Positions 51,090-59,995 of a stretch of DNA of 64,000 nt are shown piece by piece (within the stretch, counting starts at the first letter, position 1; each line of letters opens with the position of its first letter). A program made the translations under genes and the position numbers. The DNA is from Pelomonas sp. Root1217. GTDB lineage: Bacteria; Pseudomonadota; Gammaproteobacteria; Burkholderiales; Burkholderiaceae_C. Location: assembly GCF_001425705.1 (NCBI RefSeq), contig NZ_LMDC01000028.1, positions 140,504-204,503 on the forward strand, written 5' to 3'. The notes under the pieces were generated by a model. That model ran no database searches. It was given only the letters and a program-made list of their open reading frames with translations, and was not told the origin of the DNA.

Positions 51090-51697
51090 TGCTCGCCACC
51101 ATCTGGGCGGCGCTTCTTGCGCCGGCCTTCTCAGCATTCGGCAGCCCCATCTCCTGGCTGGAGCTGGTCGCCTTCGTGCTGGCCGTCTGGATGGTCGTGT
51201 GCAATATGCGCGTCCACCTGCTGGCCTGGCCGCTGGCCCTCATCAGCTCGTCGATGTATTTCGCGCTGTTTCTGGACGGCAAGCTCTACGGCGAGGCCGG
51301 GCTGCAGCTGGTGTTCGCAGCACTGGCGCTGTGGGGTTGGTGGCAATGGCGATTCGGCCGCACGCGCGAGGGCGAGGCGCTGAAGGTACGCCGCCTCGGC
51401 CTGCAAGGCCTCGTCAAGCCCGCGCTGCTGACGCTGGCCGCCTGGCCCTTGCTCGGCGTCTTTCTGGCGAAGAACACCGACAGCCCCCTGCCCTACTGGG
51501 ACGCCTTCCCCACCGTCGCCAGCCTCCTCGGCCAATGGCTGCTGGCGCGTAAGTACGAGGAGAACTGGCCGACCTGGATCGTGGTCAATGTGGTCAGCGT
51601 CGTGCTTTTTGGCCTCAAGGGCTATTGGCTGACCGTCATCCTCTACGCCGGCTTCATCCCGATGAGCGTGATCGGCTGGCGCGCCTGGAGAAAATGA
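51089..51697 (+). CDS. pnuC: Nicotinamide riboside transporter PnuC
   Basis: A 202-residue membrane protein with about seven helices. MRVHLLAWPLALISSSMYF in part, the YGEAGLQLVFAALALWGWWQW segment in part and the ENWPTWIVVNVVSVVLFGLKGYW region in part match PnuC, with the conserved Asn and Trp residues that bind nicotinamide riboside. It is joined to ftsB by TGATG and is followed by a nicotinamide riboside kinase, so the pair should import and trap the vitamin for NAD synthesis. Confidence 0.93.
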   Translation: MLATIWAALLAPAFSAFGSPISWLELVAFVLAVWMVVCNMRVHLLAWPLALISSSMYFALFLDGKLYGEAGLQLVFAALALWGWWQWRFGRTREGEALKVRRLGLQGLVKPALLTLAAWPLLGVFLAKNTDSPLPYWDAFPTVASLLGQWLLARKYEENWPTWIVVNVVSVVLFGLKGYWLTVILYAGFIPMSVIGWRAWRK

Positions 51698-51721
51698 GCT
51701 CACCCCCTACGCGCTGCGCGC

Positions 51722-51775
51722 GCCCCCTTCGAGGGGGCACTGCCAGTGGCCCGGCAAAGCCGGTTCCACGGCAGT
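51722..51775 (+). other. Tandem hairpins between pnuC and the NR kinase gene
   Basis: A 7-bp stem GCCCCCT-TCG-AGGGGGC (51722-51738) is directly followed by a larger hairpin (51739-51775) of three stacked helices: ACTGCC/GGCAGT, GTGG/CCAC and CCGGC-AAA-GCCGG, separated by one- or two-base internal loops. The 133-base gap holds no gene. The tandem layout is like REP or BIME elements; no T tract follows. Confidence 0.65.
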
Positions 51776-51830
51776 CGCTTGGCCAGCCACCACACGGCGA
51801 ACTTGGCCACGCACAATTTGCGGAGCCTTC

Positions 51831-52346
51831 ATGGCAAGGATGATTGCCTTGTTGGGTGCCGAATGCACCGGCAAGTCCACGCTGGCCGAGGCATTGGCAC
51901 GGCAATTCAATGCCGGACTCGTCAGCGAATACCTGCGCGAATGGTGCGACGCCCATGGCCGCACACCGCTGCAGCACGAGCAGGCCCACATCGCTGCCGA
52001 GCAGGCCGCGCGCATCGAAGCCGCGGCGCGGGCGCATGAACTGGTGTTCTGCGACACCACGCCGCTGATCACGGCGCTGTGCAGCCAGCACTACTTCGGC
52101 GACGACAGCCTGCTCGTCCCCGCGCTGGCCTTCCAGCGCCGCTGCGCGCTGACGCTGCTGTGCGCGCCTGACCTCCCCTGGCTGGCCGACGGCATCCAGC
52201 GCGACGGCCCGGAGGTGCGGTCACGCTTCGACGGCCGGTTGCGCGCAGCACTGTCGGCCCAGAGCCTGCCCTGGGTCGACATCTGCGGCGACGAAGCGAG
52301 CCGTCTCGCTCAGGCCGCGCAGGCCGTGGGCGCACCGGCCCGCTGA
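51831..52346 (+). CDS. nadR: Nicotinamide riboside kinase (NadR C-terminal domain-like)
   Basis: A 171-residue P-loop kinase: Walker A GAECTGKSTLAEAL (residues about 9-22), EYLREWCDAHGRTP, and the DTTPLITALCSQHYFGD region match the ribosylnicotinamide kinase domain of NadR. The NMN adenylyltransferase and DNA-binding domains of E. coli NadR are absent. With PnuC it would phosphorylate incoming nicotinamide riboside to NMN. GGAG lies five bases before the ATG. Its stop is three bases from the convergent gene. Confidence 0.88.
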   Translation: MARMIALLGAECTGKSTLAEALARQFNAGLVSEYLREWCDAHGRTPLQHEQAHIAAEQAARIEAAARAHELVFCDTTPLITALCSQHYFGDDSLLVPALAFQRRCALTLLCAPDLPWLADGIQRDGPEVRSRFDGRLRAALSAQSLPWVDICGDEASRLAQAAQAVGAPAR

Positions 52347-52349
52347 GCT

Positions 52350-52811
52350 TCACTTCGCCTGCAACTGCGACAGCGCGTCGACCGAGCGATTGACGGCGCG
52401 GTCCAGCGTCGCAGCCAGCGGCGTGCCGGCCTGGTCGGCCGAGATCGCGGCCAGCTTGGCCGCAAAGCCCAGGTGCAGTTCGGCGAACCAGTTGGGATGC
52501 GGATCGGGCTCGGGAACGGGCGGCCAGCCGACCGGGAACTTGATCTTGCGCGGCTGCGTCGGGCACCAGTCGTCCAGGTCCTGGCTCATCGTCTTCCAGT
52601 TCAGGCCCAGGCGGTCGCTGACCCAGGCCATATGGGCGAATTCCTGCGCCAGCGCCGCGCCAATCTGCTCGGGCGGCAGCGGCTGGGGATTCAATGCCAC
52701 GGCGCTGACGCGATCATGCACGGACAGGCCCTGAGGCCCGCGTGGGATGACGTCGAAGATGGCCGGTAGCCGGCGGCCGATGAGGGCCAGCAGTCGTTGA
52801 TCGGATGTCAT
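52350..52811 (-). CDS. Uncharacterised protein with LNPQPLPP motif
   Basis: A 153-residue protein I cannot place in a family. It has no signal peptide or membrane helix. The most striking feature is ALNPQPLPPEQ around residue 40, a motif that recurs in unrelated hypothetical proteins of several phyla, followed by EFAHMAWVSDRLGLNWK. The rest is helical with WCPTQP and Trp/Pro-rich GWPPVPEPDPHPNW. GGAGTG lies before the ATG at 52811. It may form a unit with the large membrane protein gene upstream on the same strand, though 188 bases separate them. Confidence 0.75.
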   Translation of the reverse strand: MTSDQRLLALIGRRLPAIFDVIPRGPQGLSVHDRVSAVALNPQPLPPEQIGAALAQEFAHMAWVSDRLGLNWKTMSQDLDDWCPTQPRKIKFPVGWPPVPEPDPHPNWFAELHLGFAAKLAAISADQAGTPLAATLDRAVNRSVDALSQLQAK

Positions 52812-52883
52812 GTTCACTCCAGTGACCGGCATGGAACGGCGATGCCGGGAGCGCCCGACGGGGGCCTCGAATCGGGGCGGCCG

Positions 52884-52912
52884 CTCTAACAGGCTAGTCG
52901 CCCGGACTGCAA
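52884..52912 (-). promoter_or_regulatory. Candidate promoter for the LNPQPLPP gene
   Basis: On the minus strand TTGCAG (52907-52912) and TTAGAG (52884-52889) with a 17-base spacer, about 73 bases before the ATG. The match is moderate. If real, this gene is not fully dependent on the large gene upstream. Confidence 0.35.
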
Positions 52913-52999
52913 ACACCATCGTACGAAGGGAGGAAGTGCAGACCGGTCGACCCGCGGTTCTAGGGCTTGAATTTGCCGGAACGCATCAGCGCCGCTGTT

Positions 53000-55900
53000 T
53001 CAGCGACCGAGCAGCAGGTAGTCGAACAGCTGCGTGCCGCCCGCGCCACCCAGCGGCACGAGGATGGCCTTGAGCAGGGGCTGGTCGAAGAAGGAGGCGA
53101 ACGCGCCGCACTGCTCGTTCTCGACCGACGCGATCAGCCGCTTGTACGGCTCGACAAGGTCGGACAGCGGTTTGCCGCTGCCCGCCAGCCAGCGCAGATC
53201 GGCCTGCATGGACGCCAGCGCCCGGCGGCGCGTCGTCTCGGCGGCGCGCTTGAGCAGCAGCGTCAGGCCGATCAGCGCGGCGACGTAGAAGCTGACGCCG
53301 ACGGCGATGGCCGGCGTCAGCGACCAGTTGTCGAACAGCCGGCTGCGCGCGACGACCAGCAGGGCCAGCACGACGAAGGGGCCGATGACGAGGCGGGCCA
53401 CCGGCGTGCTGCGCCGGGCCACGACCTGCACGTCGATCCAGTCGTCGAGCAACGTGTGCACCGCGAAACCAGCGCCGTCCTTGCTGCGGTCCTCGGGCCG
53501 CGCGCAGAAACGCTGCGCCCACAAGGCCCTGTGCTCCTCGCCCAGGGACTTGGCAAACATCTCGATGGTGGTCTCGGGGTAGAAGCTGCGCCCGGCATTC
53601 ATGTGATGCACGAAGCGCACCAGCAGCACCGTCGCGTCGGCCACCGCGACGATGAGCAGCGGCAGCAGCAGCAGGATGGCGTAGAGCGTGGCGCTCACCA
53701 TCTGGCGATGCTCGTCGCCACGCACCGGCACCACGGGGATCTGCCCCTCGGACAGGCACAGGAAGAGCAGCCCGACGCAGCTCAGCGTAAGCCCGTACCA
53801 GACCAGGGTGCGTGCGGCGCGCGGGCGGGCCTCGCCGCGCTCGCCGTACTCCTGCCAGAGCTCGTCGAAGTCGCAGCTGTAGCCCACGCCGGGCTTCCAG
53901 AACAGCACGCTGACATGCTCGAACCAGCCGCGCAGCAACTGGCGCATGTCGCTGCGCACGACCGGCTTGGGCACGGGCCGCGGCAGGCGCAGCCAGTCGG
54001 AGTCGTGGCGCAGCTGGCAGAGCGAGTCGGCCCAGGCCCAGTCCAGCGTCCACAGGATGGCGAACAGCGCCAGCAGATGGATGAGGTGCGAAGGCCAGGC
54101 ACTGACGCCTTCCAGCCAGGCCACCGGCTCGCAGCTGTCGCAGACGCCGGCGTGGTTCCAGCCGCCGGCCGGCCAGGCCAACCACAGCCAGACCAACACC
54201 ACCAGCAGCACGATGACGAGGTGCAGGCGGTCGACGCCGGCGCGCTGGTCGGGCGGCGCCGGCTGCTCGCGCCGCGCAAGCAGCAAAGCCGGCAGCACGG
54301 CCAGCAGCGCCCCGAAAGCAGCCAGGCTGGCCAGCAGCAGTGCATGCACGAACCCGAGCTGGCTGGGTAGCAGGAATTCGATGAGGCTGGCCAGCACGTA
54401 GGCGAACACGCCGGCATGCAGGGCCACCAGCACGATGGACGTCATGTCCATCTGCGGCTGGTTGTCCATCGTCGGCTCGCGCAGGAAGACACGGCGCGCC
54501 TGCCGGATCGCCGGCGTGGACGGCCAGACAAGCAGCGCGCAACTCATCACGACCACCATCAGCACGGCCAGGCCGTGGCGCCCCGCGCTCGGTGGCGTCG
54601 GCTGGGCCTCCAGCGCATAGCCGGCCAGCGGCACTGCGCTGGAACGGCCCACCTCGTACAGCGAGGGCTTCTGCAGGGCCGGCTCCAGCGACAGCCTCTC
54701 GTCGCGCTTGCAGCTTTCGCTGCGGCAGCCGGCCCGGCGGGCGGCGGCATAGGTGCTGGCCTGGTAGATGTCTCGCAGCGGCGGCGTGCCGGCCTGCAGG
54801 TCGACGGCGCCGTGCGGCGCCCCCGCCGCGGGCGGATAGAAGGCCAGCGGCAGGCTGCTGGCAACGACCAGGTTGCGCGTGAAGGCCTGGGTGCGTGGGT
54901 GCAGATAGCGCGCGTCCATGTCCGTCGTGAAGAACATGCGGTCGGAGAAATCCTCGTGCAGTGCCTGCAGAACGAGCAGCTTGTCGTGCACGTCGTTGGC
55001 AAAGATGCCGATGGCACCGATGGGCAGGCGGCTTGAGTCGGCCTCGCTGCGCTTGAGCCCGGCCCCGAGGCGGCGCAGATAGTCGAGCTGATCACGGCTC
55101 TCGGGCCATTCCAGCGGGGCGCTCTTGGCCGCCGGCCCGGCTGCCGCGGCGTTGCCGGCCTCGCGCGTAGTGATGCCGTCGATGCCGCGGAAGAAATAGA
55201 TGACCTCGATCTTCAGCGGCTGGCTCTGCGGCCGCCCCTCGGGCAGGCGGTAGCGCAGCTCGCTGACGAGGGACTGGGCATAGAGCGAATCACGCTCGGC
55301 GACGATGACGACACGCCGGCCCTCATGCGGCAGGCGCAGGCCAAGTTCGGCAACGATGCGCTTGATGAGCTCGGCATCGGTGCCGATGGTGCGCACCATC
55401 TGCACCGGCCGCGCCGGGTTGACGCCGGTGATGCGGTTGAACTGGTCGGTGACGAAGGACTCGAGCTTCTGGTCGCTGAGCTCCGCGATCATGCTGTTGG
55501 GCGCCGTCGAGGCCGAGTTGTAGAACTCGGCGCGCGACAGCAATTCGTAGCCCTCCTGCAGGTCGGGCGCCAGGCCCCGCACGGCACCGGCCACACCCGA
55601 GCTGCAGCGTGCGGCCGCCGCGCTGGCCGCAGGGCTGAGGGCATCGGCGGCGGCGTTCTTGCGATCGGCCGCACAGCGCAGGTCCATCAGCGCGGCGCGC
55701 AGCGCGTCGGTCGACGACGGGCCGATGACGGCCAGGCTGGGCAGGCGCTGCCCGTCGAGCCCGCCCAGTGCTGCAAGGTTACGGGCGGGCCTGCCCATCA
55801 GCTGCTGGGTCAGCCGGGCCAGGGCATCCAGCTTGCGGTTGGGCAGGGAGTTCTCGTCCACCCACAGCAAGGCGATCTGGCCATAGCGACGCGGCTTGTC

Positions 55901-56590
55901 GGCCTTGGCATCGCCCTCGCCGTCGGGCTTGCGGCGGTGCTCCGAGCGCGCCGACAGCAGCTCGTAGGGCACGACGAAGTTGTCCTTGGCCGCGCGCGCC
56001 TGCTTGTCGGCGGCAGCGGGCCGGGAGGCCGCCGATGCTGCTGAAGCCACTGACGCCGCCTCGGCCGGAGCGGCCGCCTCCAGCAGGTTGAACTCCAGCA
56101 GGCTGAGCCGCTCCGCGTTGTCGGGCACATAGTCCTGGGCCAGCAGGCCGGCCAGCGTCGCGTAGCGCACACGCCGCCGCGCCTCCTCGGCACCCACGAA
56201 ATCGGCGCCGGGCAGCAGGCCCATGATGATGAGGGTGTCGTCCAGGCGCTGGTCATGGTCGCGGTCCAGCTTGGCCAGCATGCGCTGTGGATCACGCACC
56301 TCGGCCACGCGGTCGCGGCAGTCGATGTCCAGGGTTTGCGAGGTTTGCTTGCGCACGCGCTCGCAGCGCTCCGCCCGCTCGGTCTCGTAGCGGCGCAGGG
56401 CGGTGAAAGGGTCTTCCCAGAGACGGGCGTTGACGTCCAGATCCGGGTCCAGCGGCGCCTGGGCGCGGGCCTTCTCGGCGGGCCGCAGCGGCTCGAAGGC
56501 ATGGGGCACGAGCTGGGTGCTGGCCACGAAAGCCACCAGCACCGCGGCGCTCGCCCACGGGAAGCTGCCCAATCCGCCCTTGTCGGCCAC
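53000..56590 (-). CDS. Large membrane protein with big extracytoplasmic domain, function unknown
   Basis: I do not recognise this 1196-residue protein. It has one N-terminal helix, about 640 residues outside the membrane, then about nine helices (numbering from MGLE at 56608: about 678-697, 722-747, 752-777, 795-815, 841-860, 936-956, 970-998, 1073-1088, 1098-1118) with a cytoplasmic-looking loop at 865-930. The outer part has alternating strand-helix units (SLAVIGPSSTDALRAAL, RRVVIVAERDSLYAQSL, GAIGIFANDVHDKLLVLQAL) that recall type I periplasmic binding proteins. No kinase, cyclase or transport ATPase is present. A GTG at 56590 with GGAGG five bases before is a better start than the ATG at 56608. 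It is monocistronic or paired with the next gene. Confidence 0.85.
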   Translation of the reverse strand: MADKGGLGSFPWASAAVLVAFVASTQLVPHAFEPLRPAEKARAQAPLDPDLDVNARLWEDPFTALRRYETERAERCERVRKQTSQTLDIDCRDRVAEVRDPQRMLAKLDRDHDQRLDDTLIIMGLLPGADFVGAEEARRRVRYATLAGLLAQDYVPDNAERLSLLEFNLLEAAAPAEAASVASAASAASRPAAADKQARAAKDNFVVPYELLSARSEHRRKPDGEGDAKADKPRRYGQIALLWVDENSLPNRKLDALARLTQQLMGRPARNLAALGGLDGQRLPSLAVIGPSSTDALRAALMDLRCAADRKNAAADALSPAASAAAARCSSGVAGAVRGLAPDLQEGYELLSRAEFYNSASTAPNSMIAELSDQKLESFVTDQFNRITGVNPARPVQMVRTIGTDAELIKRIVAELGLRLPHEGRRVVIVAERDSLYAQSLVSELRYRLPEGRPQSQPLKIEVIYFFRGIDGITTREAGNAAAAGPAAKSAPLEWPESRDQLDYLRRLGAGLKRSEADSSRLPIGAIGIFANDVHDKLLVLQALHEDFSDRMFFTTDMDARYLHPRTQAFTRNLVVASSLPLAFYPPAAGAPHGAVDLQAGTPPLRDIYQASTYAAARRAGCRSESCKRDERLSLEPALQKPSLYEVGRSSAVPLAGYALEAQPTPPSAGRHGLAVLMVVVMSCALLVWPSTPAIRQARRVFLREPTMDNQPQMDMTSIVLVALHAGVFAYVLASLIEFLLPSQLGFVHALLLASLAAFGALLAVLPALLLARREQPAPPDQRAGVDRLHLVIVLLVVLVWLWLAWPAGGWNHAGVCDSCEPVAWLEGVSAWPSHLIHLLALFAILWTLDWAWADSLCQLRHDSDWLRLPRPVPKPVVRSDMRQLLRGWFEHVSVLFWKPGVGYSCDFDELWQEYGERGEARPRAARTLVWYGLTLSCVGLLFLCLSEGQIPVVPVRGDEHRQMVSATLYAILLLLPLLIVAVADATVLLVRFVHHMNAGRSFYPETTIEMFAKSLGEEHRALWAQRFCARPEDRSKDGAGFAVHTLLDDWIDVQVVARRSTPVARLVIGPFVVLALLVVARSRLFDNWSLTPAIAVGVSFYVAALIGLTLLLKRAAETTRRRALASMQADLRWLAGSGKPLSDLVEPYKRLIASVENEQCGAFASFFDQPLLKAILVPLGGAGGTQLFDYLLLGR

Positions 56591-56731
56591 TGTCGCCTCC
56601 AGGCCCATTCAGGAAGGGGCCAAAGGGCGAAAGTCTCAGCTCGGGGCGGTGGCGTCAATCACTAGAGCGCCGGGGCATCCTCAGAAGGCATGAGGCCCGT
56701 TGCGCAATGGAAACGCTGAACGACCTCAGAA

Positions 56732-57691
56732 CTATTGAAGCGTGCCTTCGGCGCCGTCCGGCTGGCGCCCGGGCGGCGTGAACAGCGCGCCGACGTCCAC
56801 CGCGTCGAAACGGTAGTGCCGGCCGCAGAAGTCGCAGCCGATCTCGATCTCGCCGCGCTCGGCCAGCACGCTGTCGGCCTCGTCGCGGCCCAGGCCGCGC
56901 AGCATCTGGCTCACGCGCTCACGCGAGCAGGTGCAGGCGAAGCGCGGAGACTGCGGCTCGAAGCGGGTCACCGTCTCCTCCCAGAACAGGCGGCGCAGGA
57001 TGGTGTCGGCGTCCAGCGTCAGCAGCTCGTCGGCAGTCAACGTGCCGGCCAGGATGGCAACGCGGTTGAAGCCTTCGGACAGGCCGATATCGTCTTCATT
57101 GCGCTTGCCCTCGAGGTTGCCCTCACCCTCGACCGGCAGCCGCTGGATCAGCAGGCCGGCGGCGATGTCGCCATTGGCGGCCAGCACGAGGCGCGTGTCG
57201 AGCTGCTCGGACTGCAGCATGTAGTGCTCCAGCACCTCGGAGAGCTTGTACAGCGGCTCGCGGTGGTCGCCGTGCAGGGGCACGACGCCCTGGTAGGGCT
57301 GCTGGCCGGGGAACTTGTCCTTGGGGTCCAGCGTGATCGCGCAGCGGCCCTGGCCGTGCACGTTCAGCATGCTGGGCAGGTCGGCCCCGGGAGCGAGCTC
57401 GCCGATGCACTTGGCCGTCGCGCGAAAGCTCAGATCGGGCTGAGCCTCGGCCACGGCGAGCTTGACCGGGCCGTCGCCAAAGATCTGCAGCACCAGCGCG
57501 CCGTTGAACTTGATGTTGGCCTGCATCAGCACCGCTGCGGCGCTCATCTGGCCGAGCAGGTCGCGCAGTTCGGGCGGGTACTCCTGGCCGGGCTCGCGGC
57601 GGCTCAGCACCTCGCGCCAGGCGTCGGTCAGCCGCACCAGCATGCCGCGCACCGGCAGGCCGTCGAACAGGAATTTGTGCAGTTCACTCAT
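56732..57691 (-). CDS. hslO: Redox-regulated chaperone Hsp33
   Basis: A 319-residue holdase activated by oxidation and heat. The zinc-binding redox cysteines are seen as [10 protein letters not shown] (C-x-C) and GCDFCGRHY (C-x2-C) near the C-terminus. The N-terminal domain has [13 protein letters not shown] and [19 protein letters not shown] in part. It is about 27 residues longer than E. coli Hsp33, mostly at the C-terminal tail. Its ATG overlaps the stop of the carbonic anhydrase gene (ATGA). Confidence 0.96.
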   Translation of the reverse strand: MSELHKFLFDGLPVRGMLVRLTDAWREVLSRREPGQEYPPELRDLLGQMSAAAVLMQANIKFNGALVLQIFGDGPVKLAVAEAQPDLSFRATAKCIGELAPGADLPSMLNVHGQGRCAITLDPKDKFPGQQPYQGVVPLHGDHREPLYKLSEVLEHYMLQSEQLDTRLVLAANGDIAAGLLIQRLPVEGEGNLEGKRNEDDIGLSEGFNRVAILAGTLTADELLTLDADTILRRLFWEETVTRFEPQSPRFACTCSRERVSQMLRGLGRDEADSVLAERGEIEIGCDFCGRHYRFDAVDVGALFTPPGRQPDGAEGTLQ

Positions 57692-58212
57692 CGGATTCTT
57701 TTCAGGCCGGCCGCATAACGGCGGCCGTTGTTGACGTAATGGGCCGCGCTGGCCTTGAGCCCGGCGATCTGCGCTTCGCTGAGCTCGCGCACGACCTTGG
57801 CCGGCGCACCGACGATCAGCGAGCCGTCGGGGAATTCCTTGCCTTCGGTCACCAGCGCGCCGGCGCCGACGATGCAATTGCGGCCGATGCGCGCGCCATT
57901 CAAGACCACCGCGCCGATGCCGATGAGGCTTTCGTCGCCGACCGTGCAGCCGTGCAGCATGACCTGATGGCCCACGGTGACGTTCTGGCCGAGGACCAGC
58001 GGGAAGCCATGGTCGGCATGCAGCACCGAGCCGTCCTGGACGTTGCTGCCCGCGCCAATCGTCAGCGCGTCGCTGTCGCCGCGCAGCACGGCGTTAAACC
58101 AGATGCTGACCCCCTCCCCCAGCGTCACACGGCCGATGACCTCGGCGCTGTCGGCCACCCAGGCGGAATCAGCCACGTCGGGGAGGTGCTCGTCGAGCTG
58201 GTAAATCGCCAT
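57688..58212 (-). CDS. Gamma carbonic anhydrase-like hexapeptide protein
   Basis: A 174-residue left-handed beta-helix protein of the YrdA/PaaY gamma-carbonic anhydrase family. The zinc-ligand pattern is intact: His in SVLHADHG, then [31 protein letters not shown] in part is the family signature. Catalytic activity is not certain. The start at 58212 has GAGG five bases before. It is translationally coupled to hslO and divergent from the DUF455 gene. Confidence 0.92.
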   Translation of the reverse strand: MAIYQLDEHLPDVADSAWVADSAEVIGRVTLGEGVSIWFNAVLRGDSDALTIGAGSNVQDGSVLHADHGFPLVLGQNVTVGHQVMLHGCTVGDESLIGIGAVVLNGARIGRNCIVGAGALVTEGKEFPDGSLIVGAPAKVVRELSEAQIAGLKASAAHYVNNGRRYAAGLKRIR

Positions 58213-58262
58213 CGCGGCCTCGCGCAAAACGCGCAAAAGGGCGGATTTTAGAATCCCGGGCA

Positions 58263-59045
58263 ATGTCCGACCTCCGCCTGGCCACGCTCGGCCCCCTCCT
58301 GATTGCCGATGCGCCCGCCAAGGCCGCCGCCACGCTGACGCTTGACGCCGCCCTGCCCGTCGATACCGGCGCGCTGATTCCCGAGCCCGGCGGCATTCCG
58401 GGGCGGCCCGCACGCCCGCGCCTGGTCGAACACATCACGCTCAAAGGCCCGTCGCTGCGCACGCCGGCCGGCATCGCGGCCCTGGTGCACGCCATCGCCC
58501 ACATCGAGCTGAACGCCATCGACCTGGCCCTGGACATCTGCTGGCGCTTCCCCGGCATGCCCGAGGCCTTCTACCGCGACTGGCTGCGCATCGCCCAGGA
58601 AGAAGCCAAGCACTTCACGCTGCTGCGCGAGCATCTGCTGACGCTGGGCTTCGACTACGGCGACTTCGACGCCCACAACGCGCTATGGGACATGGCCGAG
58701 CGGACAAAACACGATCTGCTCGCCCGCATTGCCCTCGTGCCGCGCACACTGGAGGCACGCGGGCTGGACGCCTCGCCCGCCGTCAAGCGCAAGCTCGTCG
58801 GCGCCGGCGACAAACGCGCCGGCGAGATCCTCGACATCATCCTGCACGACGAGATCGGCCATGTGCTGGCCGGCAACCGCTGGTACCGCTTCCTGTGCGA
58901 GCAACGCGGGCTGGACCCGATCGCGACCTACGCCGAACTCGCCACCCTTCATCAGGCGCCCAAGCTGCGTGCGCCCTTCAACCTCGAAGCCCGCCGCGCA
59001 GCCGGCTTCGACGAAGCGGAACTCGCCGCGCTGGCTCGCCCATGA
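58263..59045 (+). CDS. DUF455 ferritin-like protein
   Basis: A 260-residue ferritin-like helical protein. Di-iron ligands appear in [16 protein letters not shown], the EEAKHF pair and HDEIGHV. DUF455 proteins are uncharacterised; the fold suggests oxygen- or iron-linked chemistry. It overlaps the next gene by four bases (ATGA). Confidence 0.9.
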   Translation: MSDLRLATLGPLLIADAPAKAAATLTLDAALPVDTGALIPEPGGIPGRPARPRLVEHITLKGPSLRTPAGIAALVHAIAHIELNAIDLALDICWRFPGMPEAFYRDWLRIAQEEAKHFTLLREHLLTLGFDYGDFDAHNALWDMAERTKHDLLARIALVPRTLEARGLDASPAVKRKLVGAGDKRAGEILDIILHDEIGHVLAGNRWYRFLCEQRGLDPIATYAELATLHQAPKLRAPFNLEARRAAGFDEAELAALARP

Positions 59046-59959
59046 CGCGGTTCCATGCCAATCTGCTGCTCACCTTCGTCGCGCTGATCTGGGGCTCGGC
59101 CTTCGTCGCGCAGAACCGCGGCATGGCCGACGTCGGCCCCCTGCTCTTCACCGGCGTGCGCTTCCTGATCGGCTCCGTCGTCGTGCTGCCTTTTGCCCTG
59201 CTGGAGTGGCGCCGCCTCGGCCGCGCAGGCCGGCCGCTGGTGAAGCTGGACGGCCTGCACATCGCCGGCCTGGGCTTCTTGATGACGCTCGGCGCCGTCA
59301 TGCAGCAGGTCGGCATTCAGTTCACCAGCGTGACCAACGCCGGCTTCCTGACGGCCGTCTATGTGCCGCTGGTGCCGGTGCTGGCCTGGCTGCTGCTGCG
59401 GCAGGTCGCGCACTGGTCGGTCTGGCCCGCGGCGGCGGGTTGCCTGGTGGGCGCCTTCCTGCTGTCGGGCGCGCATGAGCTGCGCATCGGCCTGGGCGAC
59501 CTGTGGGTGGCCGGCTCGGCCATCCCCTGGGCGGTGCATGTGCTGATGGTGGGCCGCTGGGCCGACCGTATGGGCGCGCCCTTCCTGGTTGCCAGCGGCC
59601 AGTTTGCTGTCTGCGGTGTGCTGTCGCTGATCGCGGCATTCGGCATGGAGCCGGTGCACTGGAGCGGCCTGGTCGCTGCCGCTTGGCCCATCGCCTACAC
59701 CGGCGTCATGTCGGTCGGCATCGCCTTCACGGCCCAGGTCGTCGCACAGCGCTACGCGCATGCGTCGGATGCGGCCATCATCCTGTCGGCCGAAACCCTG
59801 TTCGCCGCCGCCTGCGGTTACTTGATGCTTGGCGAACGGCTCAACACCGCCGGCCTGATCGGCTGCGGCCTGATGCTGGCCTGCATCCTGCTCGTGCAGT
59901 TGATGCCGCTGGTGAGAACCCTGAGGCGGCGCCAAATTCTGACCAACCCGTCAAATTGA
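59042..59959 (+). CDS. EamA-type drug/metabolite exporter (DMT family)
   Basis: A 305-residue membrane protein with ten predicted helices in two EamA repeats. Each repeat has the usual motif: TFVALIWGSAFVAQNRG at the start and SAETLFAAACGYLMLGERL near the end of the second. Substrate is unknown. It is translationally coupled to the DUF455 gene. A second EamA gene lies 3 kb further on; the two are not close copies. Confidence 0.92.
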   Translation: MTRFHANLLLTFVALIWGSAFVAQNRGMADVGPLLFTGVRFLIGSVVVLPFALLEWRRLGRAGRPLVKLDGLHIAGLGFLMTLGAVMQQVGIQFTSVTNAGFLTAVYVPLVPVLAWLLLRQVAHWSVWPAAAGCLVGAFLLSGAHELRIGLGDLWVAGSAIPWAVHVLMVGRWADRMGAPFLVASGQFAVCGVLSLIAAFGMEPVHWSGLVAAAWPIAYTGVMSVGIAFTAQVVAQRYAHASDAAIILSAETLFAAACGYLMLGERLNTAGLIGCGLMLACILLVQLMPLVRTLRRRQILTNPSN

Positions 59960-59995
59960 CTCTAGACTTTGGGATCCTTTGTCGAGGAGCCCCGC

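Noticed and set aside
51698-51830. NAD or pnuC-type riboswitch near pnuC
   Set aside because: Known pnuC riboswitches lie upstream of pnuC, but here pnuC overlaps ftsB. The structured gap is downstream and does not resemble those motifs.
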